Shown here piece by piece: positions 27,036 through 35,968 of a DNA stretch of 54,188 bases. The notes beneath the pieces are model-generated. The model made no database searches, was not told the origin of the DNA, and saw only the letters and a program-made list of their open reading frames with translations. This stretch comes from Candidatus Nitrosocosmicus sp. Its GTDB lineage: Archaea; Thermoproteota; Nitrososphaeria; Nitrososphaerales; Nitrososphaeraceae. Location of the stretch: positions 1 to 54,188 of the forward strand of contig JAICXY010000011.1 of the NCBI GenBank assembly GCA_025934495.1. The letters are read 5' to 3'. The position numbers and the translations under genes are program-made. Positions within the stretch are counted from its first letter, which is position 1; each line of letters starts with the position of its first letter.

Positions 27036-27656
27036 ATGAGTAGAATGGCTAGACAGGGTGAATCAGAAATTGAATGGAAACCCCGAACTACTTTGGGAAT
27101 GATGGTAGCAAGTGGAAAAATAAAGACTATGGAAGAAATATTTGAAAATGGCTTGAGAATACAAGAGGCTGAAATTGTAAAACATCTGTTGCCAGATGTC
27201 AAGACTCAGGTAGTTAGTGTAGATATAGTACAAAAACAAACAGATGCAGGAGAATTGACTCGATTTAATGCTTTGGTTGCTCTAGGTAATGAGTCTGGAT
27301 GGTTTGGTTTAGGTAAAGGAAAGGCTCATCAAATGAGAAACGCTATTGATAAGGCAACTAATGCCACTTATCTGAACGTGATTCCAGTAAAACTTGGATG
27401 TGGAAGCTGGGAGTGTAGATGTAATCAGCCTCACTCTGTACCTTTTAAAGTAATGGGTAGAGGCGGAAGTGTTACTATAGAATTAATACCTGGCCCTAGG
27501 GGTTTAGGTATTGTGGCAGGGGAGCATATTAAAAATCTATTAAAATTAGCCGGTTTAAAGGATGCATGGACTCGATCATATGGATCAACTAGTACGATGT
27601 CATCTACTGCCAAAGCTATTTTTAGTGCGTTAAGAAATACATTTCAAACAGGATAG
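27036..27656 (+). CDS. rps5: Small-subunit ribosomal protein uS5
   Basis: 206 residues. The double-stranded RNA-binding part reads VVSVDIVQKQTDAGELTRFN, then ALVALGNESGWFGLGKGKAH and RNAIDKATNATYLNVIPVKL. The C-terminal domain follows with RGGSVTIELIPGPRGLGIVA. It shapes the decoding region and the mRNA entry of the ribosome. I place the start at the ATG at 27036: a GTG three codons earlier lies inside the Shine-Dalgarno motif GGGTGA (27025-27030). The gap to uL18 is about 150 bases and to uL30 8 bases. Confidence 0.94.
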   Translation: MSRMARQGESEIEWKPRTTLGMMVASGKIKTMEEIFENGLRIQEAEIVKHLLPDVKTQVVSVDIVQKQTDAGELTRFNALVALGNESGWFGLGKGKAHQMRNAIDKATNATYLNVIPVKLGCGSWECRCNQPHSVPFKVMGRGGSVTIELIPGPRGLGIVAGEHIKNLLKLAGLKDAWTRSYGSTSTMSSTAKAIFSALRNTFQTG

Positions 27657-27664
27657 ATATCGCG

Positions 27665-28168
27665 ATGGTGTATTTAGTAGTAAGAATGAAAGGAACTGTA
27701 AATGTTCCACGGTGGGCGAATTTGACCCTTGAAAGTCTCCATTTAAATAAGAAATTTCGCGCCACAATAATTCCAGAAAATGAACAAACTTTAGGAATGC
27801 TTAGAAAGATTAAGGAATTAGTTTCCTGGACAAGTGTGGATGATGCTTTTATAAAAGAATTTATAGAAAAAAAAGGTCGAGTGACAGCATCTAGATTGAT
27901 AACAACGACAACATTGGATGCAGGAGAGCAGTTGGATAATAATCGCAATAGTGAAAATAATGAATTAAATAATGCTGATATAAACCAGGTTGTATCAACG
28001 TTATCTCAAAATCAGACTTATTTATCAAAAATTTCTGGAATTAAACCATGGTTTGCTTTAAATCCTCCAAAAGGTGGATTTAAGAAAAAATCTAAACGTT
28101 CATACTCTCAAAATGGTATTCTTGGTGATAATAAAGAATTAATATCTTTAGTAAAAAGGATGATGTAG
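27665..28168 (+). CDS. rpl30: Large-subunit ribosomal protein uL30
   Basis: 167 residues, the archaeal/eukaryotic long form of uL30. It begins VYLVVRMKGTVNVPRWANLT, the strand-helix start of the family, then LRKIKELVSWTSVDDAFIKE and EKKGRVTASRL. The middle has an Asn-rich linker (about residues 88-110). The C-terminal part (GIKPWFALNPPKGGFKKKSK) is the typical basic tail. ATG start, 8 bases after uS5. Confidence 0.92.
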   Translation: MVYLVVRMKGTVNVPRWANLTLESLHLNKKFRATIIPENEQTLGMLRKIKELVSWTSVDDAFIKEFIEKKGRVTASRLITTTTLDAGEQLDNNRNSENNELNNADINQVVSTLSQNQTYLSKISGIKPWFALNPPKGGFKKKSKRSYSQNGILGDNKELISLVKRMM

Positions 28169-28271
28169 GGAAATAAAATGAATACTAGTTTGGATCTTTT
28201 GACATTGAAAACTTTAATATTTAATTTCATTAATTTAATGAAATAATGGATAGAATGGGGGATAATGTATT

Positions 28272-28706
28272 ATGGCTACTCGTTTAAGAAAAAGTAGAAG
28301 ACAGCGGGGAACTCGTTTTTGTGGCTGGGGCCAGATAGGTCAACATCGTGCTTCTGGTAGTCGTGGTGGAGTTGGTGGTGCTGGAAAACATAAACATTTC
28401 TATATACGAACTGTTATTGAGGAACCTGACCATTTTGGACATGAACAATTTCATGCTATGCGTAAAAGTGATGTATCTAAATGGCTTAATGTTAAAGATT
28501 TAAACCAATTAATGAAACATTCCAAAGCAAATGAAGACGGAAAAATAATTTTGGATTTAGATGAGTTGGGTTATGGAAAACTTTTGGGCGTTGGGCAGGT
28601 AGATGCAGCTTTAACGATTAAAATTAAAAAAGTTTCAAAATCTGCAAAAGATAAAATTAATCAGGCTGGAGGCGAGGTGTTAATTTCAAATGAGCTCACT
28701 GCTTAG
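28272..28706 (+). CDS. rpl15: Large-subunit ribosomal protein uL15
   Basis: 144 residues. The basic, Gly-rich N-terminus (ATRLRKSRRQRGTRFCGWGQ, then HRASGSRGGVGGAGKHKH) is the rRNA-embedded loop of archaeal uL15. The globular part ends with LGVGQVDAALTIKIKKVSKS. ATG start with GGGGG (28257-28261) about ten bases upstream acting as ribosome binding site. Its last 17 bases overlap the secY start in another frame, so translation is probably coupled. Confidence 0.93.
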   Translation: MATRLRKSRRQRGTRFCGWGQIGQHRASGSRGGVGGAGKHKHFYIRTVIEEPDHFGHEQFHAMRKSDVSKWLNVKDLNQLMKHSKANEDGKIILDLDELGYGKLLGVGQVDAALTIKIKKVSKSAKDKINQAGGEVLISNELTA

Positions 28707-30144
28707 TGGTGGTATTTTTAGAACAGTTGTAAAGAAAGTTTCACCTGTTATTCCTCAAATTGAAAAACCAAAAAAGAAAATTACACTTAAAAATAAATTA
28801 ATTTGGACTGGTCTTGCTTTATTAATATATTTTGTAATGGGGCAAGTTCCATTATTTGGTACTCATGTAAATCCTGGTGGCGCCGATCCATTAGCTTTTG
28901 CAAGGGTAATTTTTGCAGCTCAGCAAAGAACGCTTTTAGAACTCGGTATTGGACCTATAGTTACTGCGGGATTATTAATGCAGTTACTAAAGGGATCAGA
29001 TATATTAAAATTAAATTTTAAAGACCCTGATGATCGTTCGCTTTTTACTTCTGCAACTAAAATTGTTACAATAATTGTTATTATTGCAGAAGGATCACTT
29101 TATGGTATTAGTGTTTATGGGCCTCAAACGCCAACTCATTATCATTTGGCAATACTTGTAGCGCAATTGATAGGTTCTAGTGTTATTGTTATGTATTTGG
29201 ATGAACTGGTTCAGAAGGGGTGGGGCCTTGGTTCTGGAATAAGTATATTCATCGCAGCTGGAGTTGCTCAGCAGATTCTTTGGGCAATTTTTAACCCTAT
29301 ACCGATTCCTAACTACCAAGAGTTCTCTGGACTTATACCATTTCTGATAACTAGCGGTGCTTCTGGGCATATTGGTGAGGCCTTATTGCGTTCGGTGCCA
29401 CCGGAGCCAGTAGCCAACTTGCCTAGTCTTTTCGGATTTGGTATCACAGGAGGAATACTGGCGTTACTTGTATATACACAAGGCATCCATATTGATATTC
29501 CAATTGTATCTACTCGATACCGGGGGTTTACCGCGACATATCCAATAAAACTCCTTTATACATCCAACATACCTGTAATTCTATCTTCTGCATTACTAGC
29601 TAATGCAATGTTTGTTGGTCATATGCTGTGGGCGAATTACAATCCTGGTAATAATAATCCTGTGTTTAATTATATAGCTCAGTATAGTCCGCAGTCGAAC
29701 AATCCTACGGGGGGCATATTTTATTATATTACCGCGCCTGGATCCTTTGACAGAACAATGGCTGATCCAGTCCATGCAATAGTGTATGTGCTGTTTCTTA
29801 CAGCTATTGTAACCGTTTTTGGGAGACTTTGGGTTGAACTCGGAGGCTTATCGGCAAAAGCTGCTGCAAAAAATCTACTTGATGCAGACGTGCAAGTACC
29901 GGGGTTTCGACGATCAGAAAGCTCTGTTGAATCCTTACTAAATCGATATATTCCATCTGTTACTATTATTGGTGGAATAATTATTGGATTATTGGCTTCT
30001 GTTTCGAATGTGTTTAATGTTTTTGGATCTGGAATAGGGATGTTGCTTATGGTCGATATACTTGTAAATTACTATAACCTATTGGTCAGAGAACAGGTAG
30101 ATGTTCATATGCCAAAACTTGCAACCTTGCTAGGTAGAGATTAG
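28690..30144 (+). CDS. secY: Preprotein translocase subunit SecY
   Basis: The pore subunit of the Sec translocon, 484 residues with about ten membrane helices, in the cell membrane. The first helix (LIWTGLALLIYFVMGQVPLF) is followed by the plug region, then ELGIGPIVTAGLLMQLLKGS and DELVQKGWGLGSGISIFIAA, well-known conserved blocks. IDIPIVSTRYRGFTATYPIK is the cytosolic loop contacting the ribosome. The start overlaps the uL15 end by 17 bases. A T-rich tract follows the stop. Confidence 0.95.
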   Translation: MSSLLSGGIFRTVVKKVSPVIPQIEKPKKKITLKNKLIWTGLALLIYFVMGQVPLFGTHVNPGGADPLAFARVIFAAQQRTLLELGIGPIVTAGLLMQLLKGSDILKLNFKDPDDRSLFTSATKIVTIIVIIAEGSLYGISVYGPQTPTHYHLAILVAQLIGSSVIVMYLDELVQKGWGLGSGISIFIAAGVAQQILWAIFNPIPIPNYQEFSGLIPFLITSGASGHIGEALLRSVPPEPVANLPSLFGFGITGGILALLVYTQGIHIDIPIVSTRYRGFTATYPIKLLYTSNIPVILSSALLANAMFVGHMLWANYNPGNNNPVFNYIAQYSPQSNNPTGGIFYYITAPGSFDRTMADPVHAIVYVLFLTAIVTVFGRLWVELGGLSAKAAAKNLLDADVQVPGFRRSESSVESLLNRYIPSVTIIGGIIIGLLASVSNVFNVFGSGIGMLLMVDILVNYYNLLVREQVDVHMPKLATLLGRD

Positions 30145-30160
30145 ATAACATGGGTATCTA

Positions 30161-30187
30161 ATTTTTTATTTTTTTATTTTTTTATTT
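30161..30187 (+). terminator. T-rich terminator after secY
   Basis: Three runs of six or seven T separated by single A bases lie 16-42 bases after the secY stop. Archaeal RNA polymerase terminates at such tracts without needing a hairpin, so the ribosomal block probably ends here. Confidence 0.6.
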
Positions 30188-30250
30188 TCGCTATATCAAT
30201 AGATAATTATAAAGATAAAAATAATGGTCTTCTTTTTCATTAAAGATCGT

Positions 30251-30838
30251 ATGACTAAAAGGGTTATAATAGTTGGAATTCCTGGAGTTGGAAAATCTAC
30301 TGTTATAACAAATGTTTTGAATACTCTTTCTAAACAGGGGATCGATATAAAAATGGCCGAGTTTGGGACAATAATGTTTGAACAGGCAAGACTTTTATCA
30401 ATATCAAATAGGGATGAACTTCGAAAATTATCCCTCGAACAACAAAGATCATTACAAGAAATGACCGCAAATTATATATTTTCACTTGAAAACGAACTAG
30501 TTATTGTCGATACCCATCTTTTTATAAATACTGCCGGCGGATATTATCCTGGAATACCATACAAATTACTAAATATTTTAAATCCCTCTCAATTGATCCT
30601 TTTAACTGCAAATTCTGATGAAATTTATGAAAGACGCAAAACCGATATTGCAAGACAAAGAGATTTAATTTCAAAAAATGATATATCTAATGAATTGGAT
30701 ATATCAAAAATAATGATTGCATCAAGTTCTATAATCTCTGGCTGTCCTTTTTCAATCATCTCTAATAATGATGGCCAGCTAGAAGAAACAACTAATAAAA
30801 TTTGCAAAACAATTATGAATCAAGAACAAATTAAATAA
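30251..30838 (+). CDS. adkA: Archaeal adenylate kinase AdkA
   Basis: 195 residues from the ATG at 30251; an ATG nine codons earlier gives an unlikely hydrophobic leader. It makes ADP from AMP and ATP. The Walker A GIPGVGKST is at about residues 9-17, followed by MAEFGTIMFEQA, the archaeal-type nucleotide-binding region, then LVIVDTHLFINTAGGYYPGI and the C-terminal ERRKTDIARQRDL, with arginines that contact phosphate. These features separate it from the bacterial-type enzyme. It follows secY as in many archaea. Confidence 0.92.
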   Translation: MTKRVIIVGIPGVGKSTVITNVLNTLSKQGIDIKMAEFGTIMFEQARLLSISNRDELRKLSLEQQRSLQEMTANYIFSLENELVIVDTHLFINTAGGYYPGIPYKLLNILNPSQLILLTANSDEIYERRKTDIARQRDLISKNDISNELDISKIMIASSSIISGCPFSIISNNDGQLEETTNKICKTIMNQEQIK

Positions 30839-31111
30839 TAATATTTTATTTTTCTCTTTTTGTTTATGGGATGATTGATTGGAAATTTAAGGGGATCTTT
30901 AATAAATTTTATATCCTTTATTTTTAATCTTATACATATACGGAAATTTGAATTTAAAAAATCTGGAAATATCTAATTAATACATTATATGTGTATGTTT
31001 ATTATATAATTCGATTATTTTTACATTCGATGAACTAAATAAAATTAACTTTATTGATAACTTTATATATTCTAGAATTGACAAAGAGAAAAATTAGTTT
31101 TAGTGTTAAAA

Positions 31112-31747
31112 ATGGGGTCAAGTGAAAAAAATTGTATTAAAAAGGAATTAAAAAATAAAAATAAAAATAAAAATAAAAAAAATATAAGTGTGGTAATCTC
31201 TGGCTGGCCAGCAGTAGGTAAAACTACTATCGCAGAAAATATAGCAAAAAAATTCAACCTAAAACTATGGAATGGTGGTGATATTCTAAAGATGATGGCA
31301 TATGAACAAGGTTATTCTTCCTCTTTAAATCATGATTGGTGGGATACTGATGAAGCCCAAAATTTTATGAACACCCGGAACAATGATCCGTATTTTGATA
31401 AAGAAGTTGATAATAGATTGATTAGATTAGTTAAAGATGGAAATGTTGTTATCACTAGTTATACTCTCCCTTGGATTTCGGATGCCACAATTAACTTTTG
31501 GTTACAAGGTTCTGTTGGTAATAGAGCAAAGCGAATGGCCATGAGGGACAATATCGAGATCGATGAGGCAAAAGAAATTGTATTAAGACGTGATACTGAA
31601 AATAAATTAATATATAAAAAGATTTACAATTTTGATTTTGGTGAGAAACTAGATATTTTTGATTTTGCTTTAAATACCGATTTATTGTCTTTGGATTGTC
31701 TGATTGATCTATGTATAAAAATTATTGAAAATGTTTTGAGTTCTTGA
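31112..31747 (+). CDS. cmk: Archaeal-type cytidylate kinase
   Basis: 211 residues from the ATG at 31112; a GTG three codons upstream is possible. It phosphorylates CMP and dCMP. After a Lys/Asn-rich leader that includes a low-complexity (AAAAAT) run, the Walker A GWPAVGKTTIAENIAKKF is followed by LWNGGDILKMMAYEQGY and the CMP-binding region. NRAKRMAMRDNIEIDEAKEI and VLRRDTENKLIYKKIYNFDF form the lid and the end of the fold. Placed between adkA and cbf5, the usual archaeal order. The 270-base gap before it lacks the DUF106 (EMC3-like) gene found here in many archaea. Confidence 0.9.
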   Translation: MGSSEKNCIKKELKNKNKNKNKKNISVVISGWPAVGKTTIAENIAKKFNLKLWNGGDILKMMAYEQGYSSSLNHDWWDTDEAQNFMNTRNNDPYFDKEVDNRLIRLVKDGNVVITSYTLPWISDATINFWLQGSVGNRAKRMAMRDNIEIDEAKEIVLRRDTENKLIYKKIYNFDFGEKLDIFDFALNTDLLSLDCLIDLCIKIIENVLSS

Positions 31748-31778
31748 TTTATTTATGACATATTAATTTAGAAAATAT

Positions 31779-32867
31779 ATGGATCAAAGTCTACCACAAC
31801 TGGAAAATTTAATAATAGTAAATGATAGTGGAACAGATGAAAATTATGGTTACTATCCATATAATAGACCAATTAGAAATTTACTTAATTATGGATTAAT
31901 TTTATTGGATAAACCTCCTGGTCACACAAGTCATGAGGTTGTTTCATATGTTAAAAAAATATTGGGATTAGAAAAAGCTGGGCATAGTGGTACTCTCGAT
32001 CCTGGTACTACCGGATTATTACCTATAGGTCTTGAAGAAGGTACAAAGATAGTTCCAGTTTTATTATTGGGACCAAAGGAATATGTCGCACTTGCTAGAA
32101 TTCATAATCAAATTCCTGTTGAAAAACTGACAAAAATAATAAAAGAATTTACAGGGCAAATTTTTCAAAAACCACCACAAAGATCTTCGGTAAAGCGTCA
32201 AACCCGAATTAGAACTATTTACGAAATGGATTTGCTAGATCAATATGATCGACTTATTTTAATGAGGGTTCTATGTGAATCCGGAACTTATATCCGAAAA
32301 TTGATCTACGACATAGGTGAAATTCTCGAAGCAGGTGCATCCATGATTGAATTACGGAGGACTAAGGTGTGGGATTTCAATGACGAATCAAAATTTGTCA
32401 GACTTCATGATTTAGTTGATGCATTCTTTCTTTATACTGAAAAAAAAGAAGAGGAAAAATTACGAAAATTAATTCTTCCTATAGAATCTGCCTTGACTCA
32501 TATTCCAGCTGTTGTGATTCGAGATACTGCCGTTGATGCATTATGTCATGGTGCACAGCTAGCATTGCCTGGAGTTGTTTCTATCCCTAAAAATTTAAAA
32601 AAGGATGACCTAGTCGGTATTTATACACAAAAGGGTGAAATTGTTGGCCTAGGAATTTCGTTGTTAGAATTTGATGACTTTTTTAAACAAAAAAAGGGAA
32701 TGTCTTTTCAAATAAAAAGAATAGTGATGAAACCTAATACATATCCAAAATTCTGGTCGAGTTCTGATACAGTGATTCCAATCACCGATGAGACTTCCGG
32801 CAATTTAATTAAAGAAGAAGAAGAAGAAGAAGAAGAAGAATATGATGAGGGGGACGTTGGTAATTGA
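31779..32867 (+). CDS. cbf5: tRNA/rRNA pseudouridine synthase Cbf5 (TruB family)
   Basis: 362 residues; the catalytic subunit of H/ACA RNPs and a tRNA U55 pseudouridine synthase. The TruB core starts LILLDKPPGHTSHEVVSYVK; the catalytic Asp74 is in GHSGTLDPGTTGLLP. The region PPQRSSVKRQTRIRTIYEMD and CESGTYIRKLIYDIG follow. A PUA domain occupies about residues 245-325 (HGAQLALPGVVSI). The tail ends in a nine-Glu run encoded by GAA repeats. The N-terminal 35 residues are longer than usual and probably not essential. ATG start. Confidence 0.94.
   Translation: MDQSLPQLENLIIVNDSGTDENYGYYPYNRPIRNLLNYGLILLDKPPGHTSHEVVSYVKKILGLEKAGHSGTLDPGTTGLLPIGLEEGTKIVPVLLLGPKEYVALARIHNQIPVEKLTKIIKEFTGQIFQKPPQRSSVKRQTRIRTIYEMDLLDQYDRLILMRVLCESGTYIRKLIYDIGEILEAGASMIELRRTKVWDFNDESKFVRLHDLVDAFFLYTEKKEEEKLRKLILPIESALTHIPAVVIRDTAVDALCHGAQLALPGVVSIPKNLKKDDLVGIYTQKGEIVGLGISLLEFDDFFKQKKGMSFQIKRIVMKPNTYPKFWSSSDTVIPITDETSGNLIKEEEEEEEEEYDEGDVGN
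32812..32838. repeat. GAA trinucleotide run in the cbf5 tail
   Basis: About nine GAA units encode Glu residues shortly before the Cbf5 stop. Together with the similar run in larE this is a second slippage-prone acidic tract in the window. Confidence 0.8.
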
Positions 32868-32948
32868 CCATAATTAAATGTTATTTTTTTGTAAACACGG
32901 TAGTAAATTGCGGTTCTAATTATTATTGTAGAAAATGGTGAAGTTATG

Positions 32949-33107
32949 TTATATGGTTTCACCTATTCCTGGACTTGATTTGTCAAGTAAAGAAATCTTT
33001 CTTGCTAAATTTTCCATTGTGCCGGGGACATGACAATTACACATGCATTCTTTGCAATCTGAATGTTTTAAATTTTTACAATACTCTGACAATTGTAATT
33101 TATCCAT
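32949..33107 (-). CDS. Small Cys/His-rich protein
   Basis: 52 residues from the ATG at 33107 (a longer frame upstream has poor composition). It reads MDKLQLSEYCKNLKHSDC, then KECMCNCHVPGTMENLARKI. Four to five cysteines and two histidines within 25 residues suggest a small zinc- or cluster-binding unit (C-x7-C-x2-C-x-C-x-C-H). It is antisense to its neighbours, in the gap between cbf5 and priL. I know no named family. The gene is plausible because of its cysteine pattern, not because of a promoter I can point to. Confidence 0.5.
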   Translation of the reverse strand: MDKLQLSEYCKNLKHSDCKECMCNCHVPGTMENLARKISLLDKSSPGIGETI

Positions 33108-33205
33108 AAATCTATCTACAATCCATAGAAATACCTCTAAATTTATTTGTTTTATTAAGAAAAATTTTAATTGGTTTAAATGAAATAGATGTTGTAAAAG
33201 GGCAA

Positions 33206-34267
33206 TTGTCAATTAAACTGGGTACAAATGATCTCGCTAAATATCCTTTCTTAAATGAGGCTTCAACATACGTTAAAGAAACTCATTTTGATCTACAAGA
33301 ATTTGACCGAACTGAAATGGAATTTATATTAAACAGATCTTTTAACAAAATAGATAATTTCATAAAAAATGGTGAAACGAATTACAAATTAGAAAAATTT
33401 GAGATAGAAATTTTAACCTTTTTGGCTTCATTATTGATATTAAAATCTGCTTCTATTGATATTATAACAAAAAAATTTGCATTATTTGAATCAATGAGAT
33501 TTGAGAAGTATTTGGTAGAAGATCTTAAAAACTCTTTTAAAGACGAAAAGAAAAGATTAATTTTATTAAAAATTTTCAATGAAATATTTAAAATAGATAT
33601 TTTTTGTGAAACCATTGTTAATGAATTTTACAAGATTAGGGTTATTGACTATATACATCGTTCTATAGTTTTTCATGAAGAAGAATGGAAATTAATAAAC
33701 CGTACTGTCAAAAATGGTTTTGTTTATCTTAACGTTAATGAAATAGTGCGTTTGTTCAGAAATGAACTGAGTTTGTTAATCATTGATAAAATCAAAAATA
33801 TGAAATTAGTAACATTTCCAGATAAGGTATTAAAGAAATCTCAAAATTTAAAAATATATTGGGATTCAATAAATAAAAGATCCAAAGTTTCGGATCATGT
33901 GAATAAAAACCGTACAACTCCTCCATGTATTGATCATATTTATAAAGTTTTGAATAATGGCGAAAATTTGCCGCATTCAGCAAGGTTATTGCTGGCAACC
34001 TTTTTGTTATTTTCGGAAAAAAACATCGAAGAAATAATTGAGATTTTTAAAAAATTACCCGATTATAATGAACAAATAACACGGTATCAATTAGAACATT
34101 TATCGGGTAAAAAGGGTAGTTCAAAGAAATACTTTGTTCCATCATGTGAAAAAATAAAATTACAAAATTTATGTCATGAAACTTTTGTATGCAAAGGCAT
34201 AATCAATCCTATTCAGCTATTGGGAAAGAGAAGAGATGAAATAGAAAAAGAAGAAGGAAAGGGTTAA
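33206..34267 (+). CDS. priL: DNA primase large subunit PriL
   Basis: The regulatory subunit of archaeal primase, 353 residues. The N-terminal helical domain (FLNEASTYVKETHFDLQEFD) contacts PriS. The C-terminal iron-sulfur domain has Cys241 in PPCIDHIYKVL, Cys314 in VPSCEKIK, Cys323 in NLCHE and Cys329 in VCKG, four cysteines with the spacing expected for the [4Fe-4S] cluster. LPHSARLLLATFLL belongs to the same domain. The start is TTG with AAGGG four bases upstream. PriS follows after 9 bases, so the two subunits are co-expressed. Confidence 0.92.
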   Translation: MSIKLGTNDLAKYPFLNEASTYVKETHFDLQEFDRTEMEFILNRSFNKIDNFIKNGETNYKLEKFEIEILTFLASLLILKSASIDIITKKFALFESMRFEKYLVEDLKNSFKDEKKRLILLKIFNEIFKIDIFCETIVNEFYKIRVIDYIHRSIVFHEEEWKLINRTVKNGFVYLNVNEIVRLFRNELSLLIIDKIKNMKLVTFPDKVLKKSQNLKIYWDSINKRSKVSDHVNKNRTTPPCIDHIYKVLNNGENLPHSARLLLATFLLFSEKNIEEIIEIFKKLPDYNEQITRYQLEHLSGKKGSSKKYFVPSCEKIKLQNLCHETFVCKGIINPIQLLGKRRDEIEKEEGKG

Positions 34268-34276
34268 GAAAATAAA

Positions 34277-35542
34277 GTGATCTTTTCAACTAACAGTAAA
34301 AGTGATCTAAAAAATGCTGCTGATATGCTAAAAGAAAATGAACCTACATTAAAAATAGATTTTAAAAATTCGGAGCCTTCAAATAATAACCAACTTTGGT
34401 TAAAAAAAACTTTTAAAAAATACTATTTTAAATATTTTATAAATGTCGCTTTACCTGAAAAAATAAATTTACATGAATTTGGTTTCCGTTATTTTGATGA
34501 GAAAATGTATCGCCATTTTTCATTCAATAGTCCTGGTGAAATATACGCTTTTGTTTTAAAATTTTCCCCTTCCGATATTTATTGCTCCTCCTCTTTTTAT
34601 AGAAATCCTAGTGAACCTATGGATAAAAAAGAGTGGTATGGTTCGGAATTAATATTTGATATTGATGGAAAGGATTTGCATCTTGAATGTACTCTTGAAC
34701 ACAATTATACAAGATGCCACGGGTGTAATTTGATAAATGCTGGAGTTTTAGAAAAATGTAGTAATTGTAATGGTTCTCGATTAAATGTTATCGAAATTCC
34801 ATGCAAAAATTGTATATTTTTTTTAAAAAAAGAAGTCAAGAAGTTAATAAATTTATTAGTAGAAGATTTTGGGATAGATAGTAAAACTATATCCGTGTAT
34901 TTTTCTGGAAATAATGGATTTCATCTACACGTTGCGGATAAAGATTATTTGCCTTTACTTTCTGTTGAGAGGGCAGAAATTTCAAGTTATCTTTTGGGCA
35001 AAGGATTTAAACTGGAAACATTGGGATTAAAAATAAATAATGATAAAAAATTTATCCCCATATTAAAAAATAAACAACTTTTAGACTGCGGCTGGAGAGG
35101 AAGAATACTTAAAAACCTGAAAATTAATTTTTATTCTGGGAAAAATGCGGATAATAATTTTATCAAACAAATAGAAAAATTAGAAACTATTTGGAATTGT
35201 GATTTTCAACAAAAAGTTGCAAAGACCATAGAAGATCTTTCTGTAAAAATCGATCCTATGGTTACAATGGATATACATAGAATATTTAGACTTGCCGGAT
35301 CATTAAATAGTAAAAGCGGATTTGCCAAAATTCTTTGTAATGATGTTGATTCTTTTGATCCTTTTAAAGATGCTTGTTTTTTTGATAAATCTACAATTGA
35401 GATTGTTTCCAAAATTGACACTTCTATTTTTTTTAAAGGAAAAAAATATAACTTAAATAAAGGTTCAAATTCTGTTCCAGAGTATGTAGCTGTTTATCTG
35501 ATAAGTAAAGGTTTGGCAGATATAAATTTAAAAGAGATCTAA
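34277..35542 (+). CDS. priS: DNA primase catalytic subunit PriS
   Basis: The polymerising subunit of archaeal primase, 421 residues, making RNA primers for replication. The catalytic Asp pair lies in ELIFDIDGKDL (Asp128 and Asp130). A zinc-binding insertion has Cys147, Cys150, Cys161, Cys164 and Cys176, Cys179. YFSGNNGFHLHV is the S-G-x-x-G-x-H nucleotide-binding motif. MDIHRIFRLAGSLNSKSG is the conserved D-x-H-R-x-x-R region. The start is GTG. It overlaps no gene but is 9 bases after priL and one base before the small zinc protein. Confidence 0.94.
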   Translation: MIFSTNSKSDLKNAADMLKENEPTLKIDFKNSEPSNNNQLWLKKTFKKYYFKYFINVALPEKINLHEFGFRYFDEKMYRHFSFNSPGEIYAFVLKFSPSDIYCSSSFYRNPSEPMDKKEWYGSELIFDIDGKDLHLECTLEHNYTRCHGCNLINAGVLEKCSNCNGSRLNVIEIPCKNCIFFLKKEVKKLINLLVEDFGIDSKTISVYFSGNNGFHLHVADKDYLPLLSVERAEISSYLLGKGFKLETLGLKINNDKKFIPILKNKQLLDCGWRGRILKNLKINFYSGKNADNNFIKQIEKLETIWNCDFQQKVAKTIEDLSVKIDPMVTMDIHRIFRLAGSLNSKSGFAKILCNDVDSFDPFKDACFFDKSTIEIVSKIDTSIFFKGKKYNLNKGSNSVPEYVAVYLISKGLADINLKEI

Positions 35543-35543
35543 G

Positions 35544-35963
35544 ATGGAAGATATCGATGATTATTCTGATTTCGATGACTTTTCAAAAAAAGATGAATTG
35601 GAAAATCCGGTGGAAGAAAAATGGATAGTTGCTTTTATACAACCGAATACTTTAAGAAAAATTTATTATAGGCAATTTTATGCTATGGGTTTTTACGAGG
35701 CCTATGATCGAGTTATGACTTTTATGGAAAAAACTAATTATCAAATACTTTGGTACAAAGAAAAAAGAAACTGCGGTATATATTTCACAAAAAAAGAAAT
35801 TCCTTTTCTTGAATTTGTTTGTACTTTTTGTAATAATAAATTTAATAATGTGGAACCAATAAAATGTAATTTTGAGAATAAAAATACATGTACTTCTGAA
35901 TTTTGTTCATTTAATTGTCGACAAGAACATTTTTACTATGTACATATTAAAAGACCAAATTAA
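35544..35963 (+). CDS. Small protein with cysteine-rich C-terminus, primase operon
   Basis: 139 residues. An acidic N-terminus (MEDIDDYSDFDDFSKKDELE) is followed by a core KWIVAFIQPNTLRKIYYRQF and YEAYDRVMTFMEKTNYQILW. The last 50 residues hold six cysteines and a histidine (CTFCNNKFN, CNFENKNTC, FCSFNCRQEHF), which looks like a treble-clef or zinc-ribbon site. It begins one base after the priS stop, so it is translated with the primase subunits and may act in replication. I do not know a named family; similar proteins seem to follow priS in other thaumarchaea. Confidence 0.7.
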   Translation: MEDIDDYSDFDDFSKKDELENPVEEKWIVAFIQPNTLRKIYYRQFYAMGFYEAYDRVMTFMEKTNYQILWYKEKRNCGIYFTKKEIPFLEFVCTFCNNKFNNVEPIKCNFENKNTCTSEFCSFNCRQEHFYYVHIKRPN

Positions 35964-35968
35964 ATATA

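Noticed and set aside
28178-28246. 22-codon open frame between rpl30 and rpl15 with AGGG upstream
   Set aside because: Short and of ordinary AT-rich composition; a leader peptide is possible but nothing supports it beyond the weak binding site.
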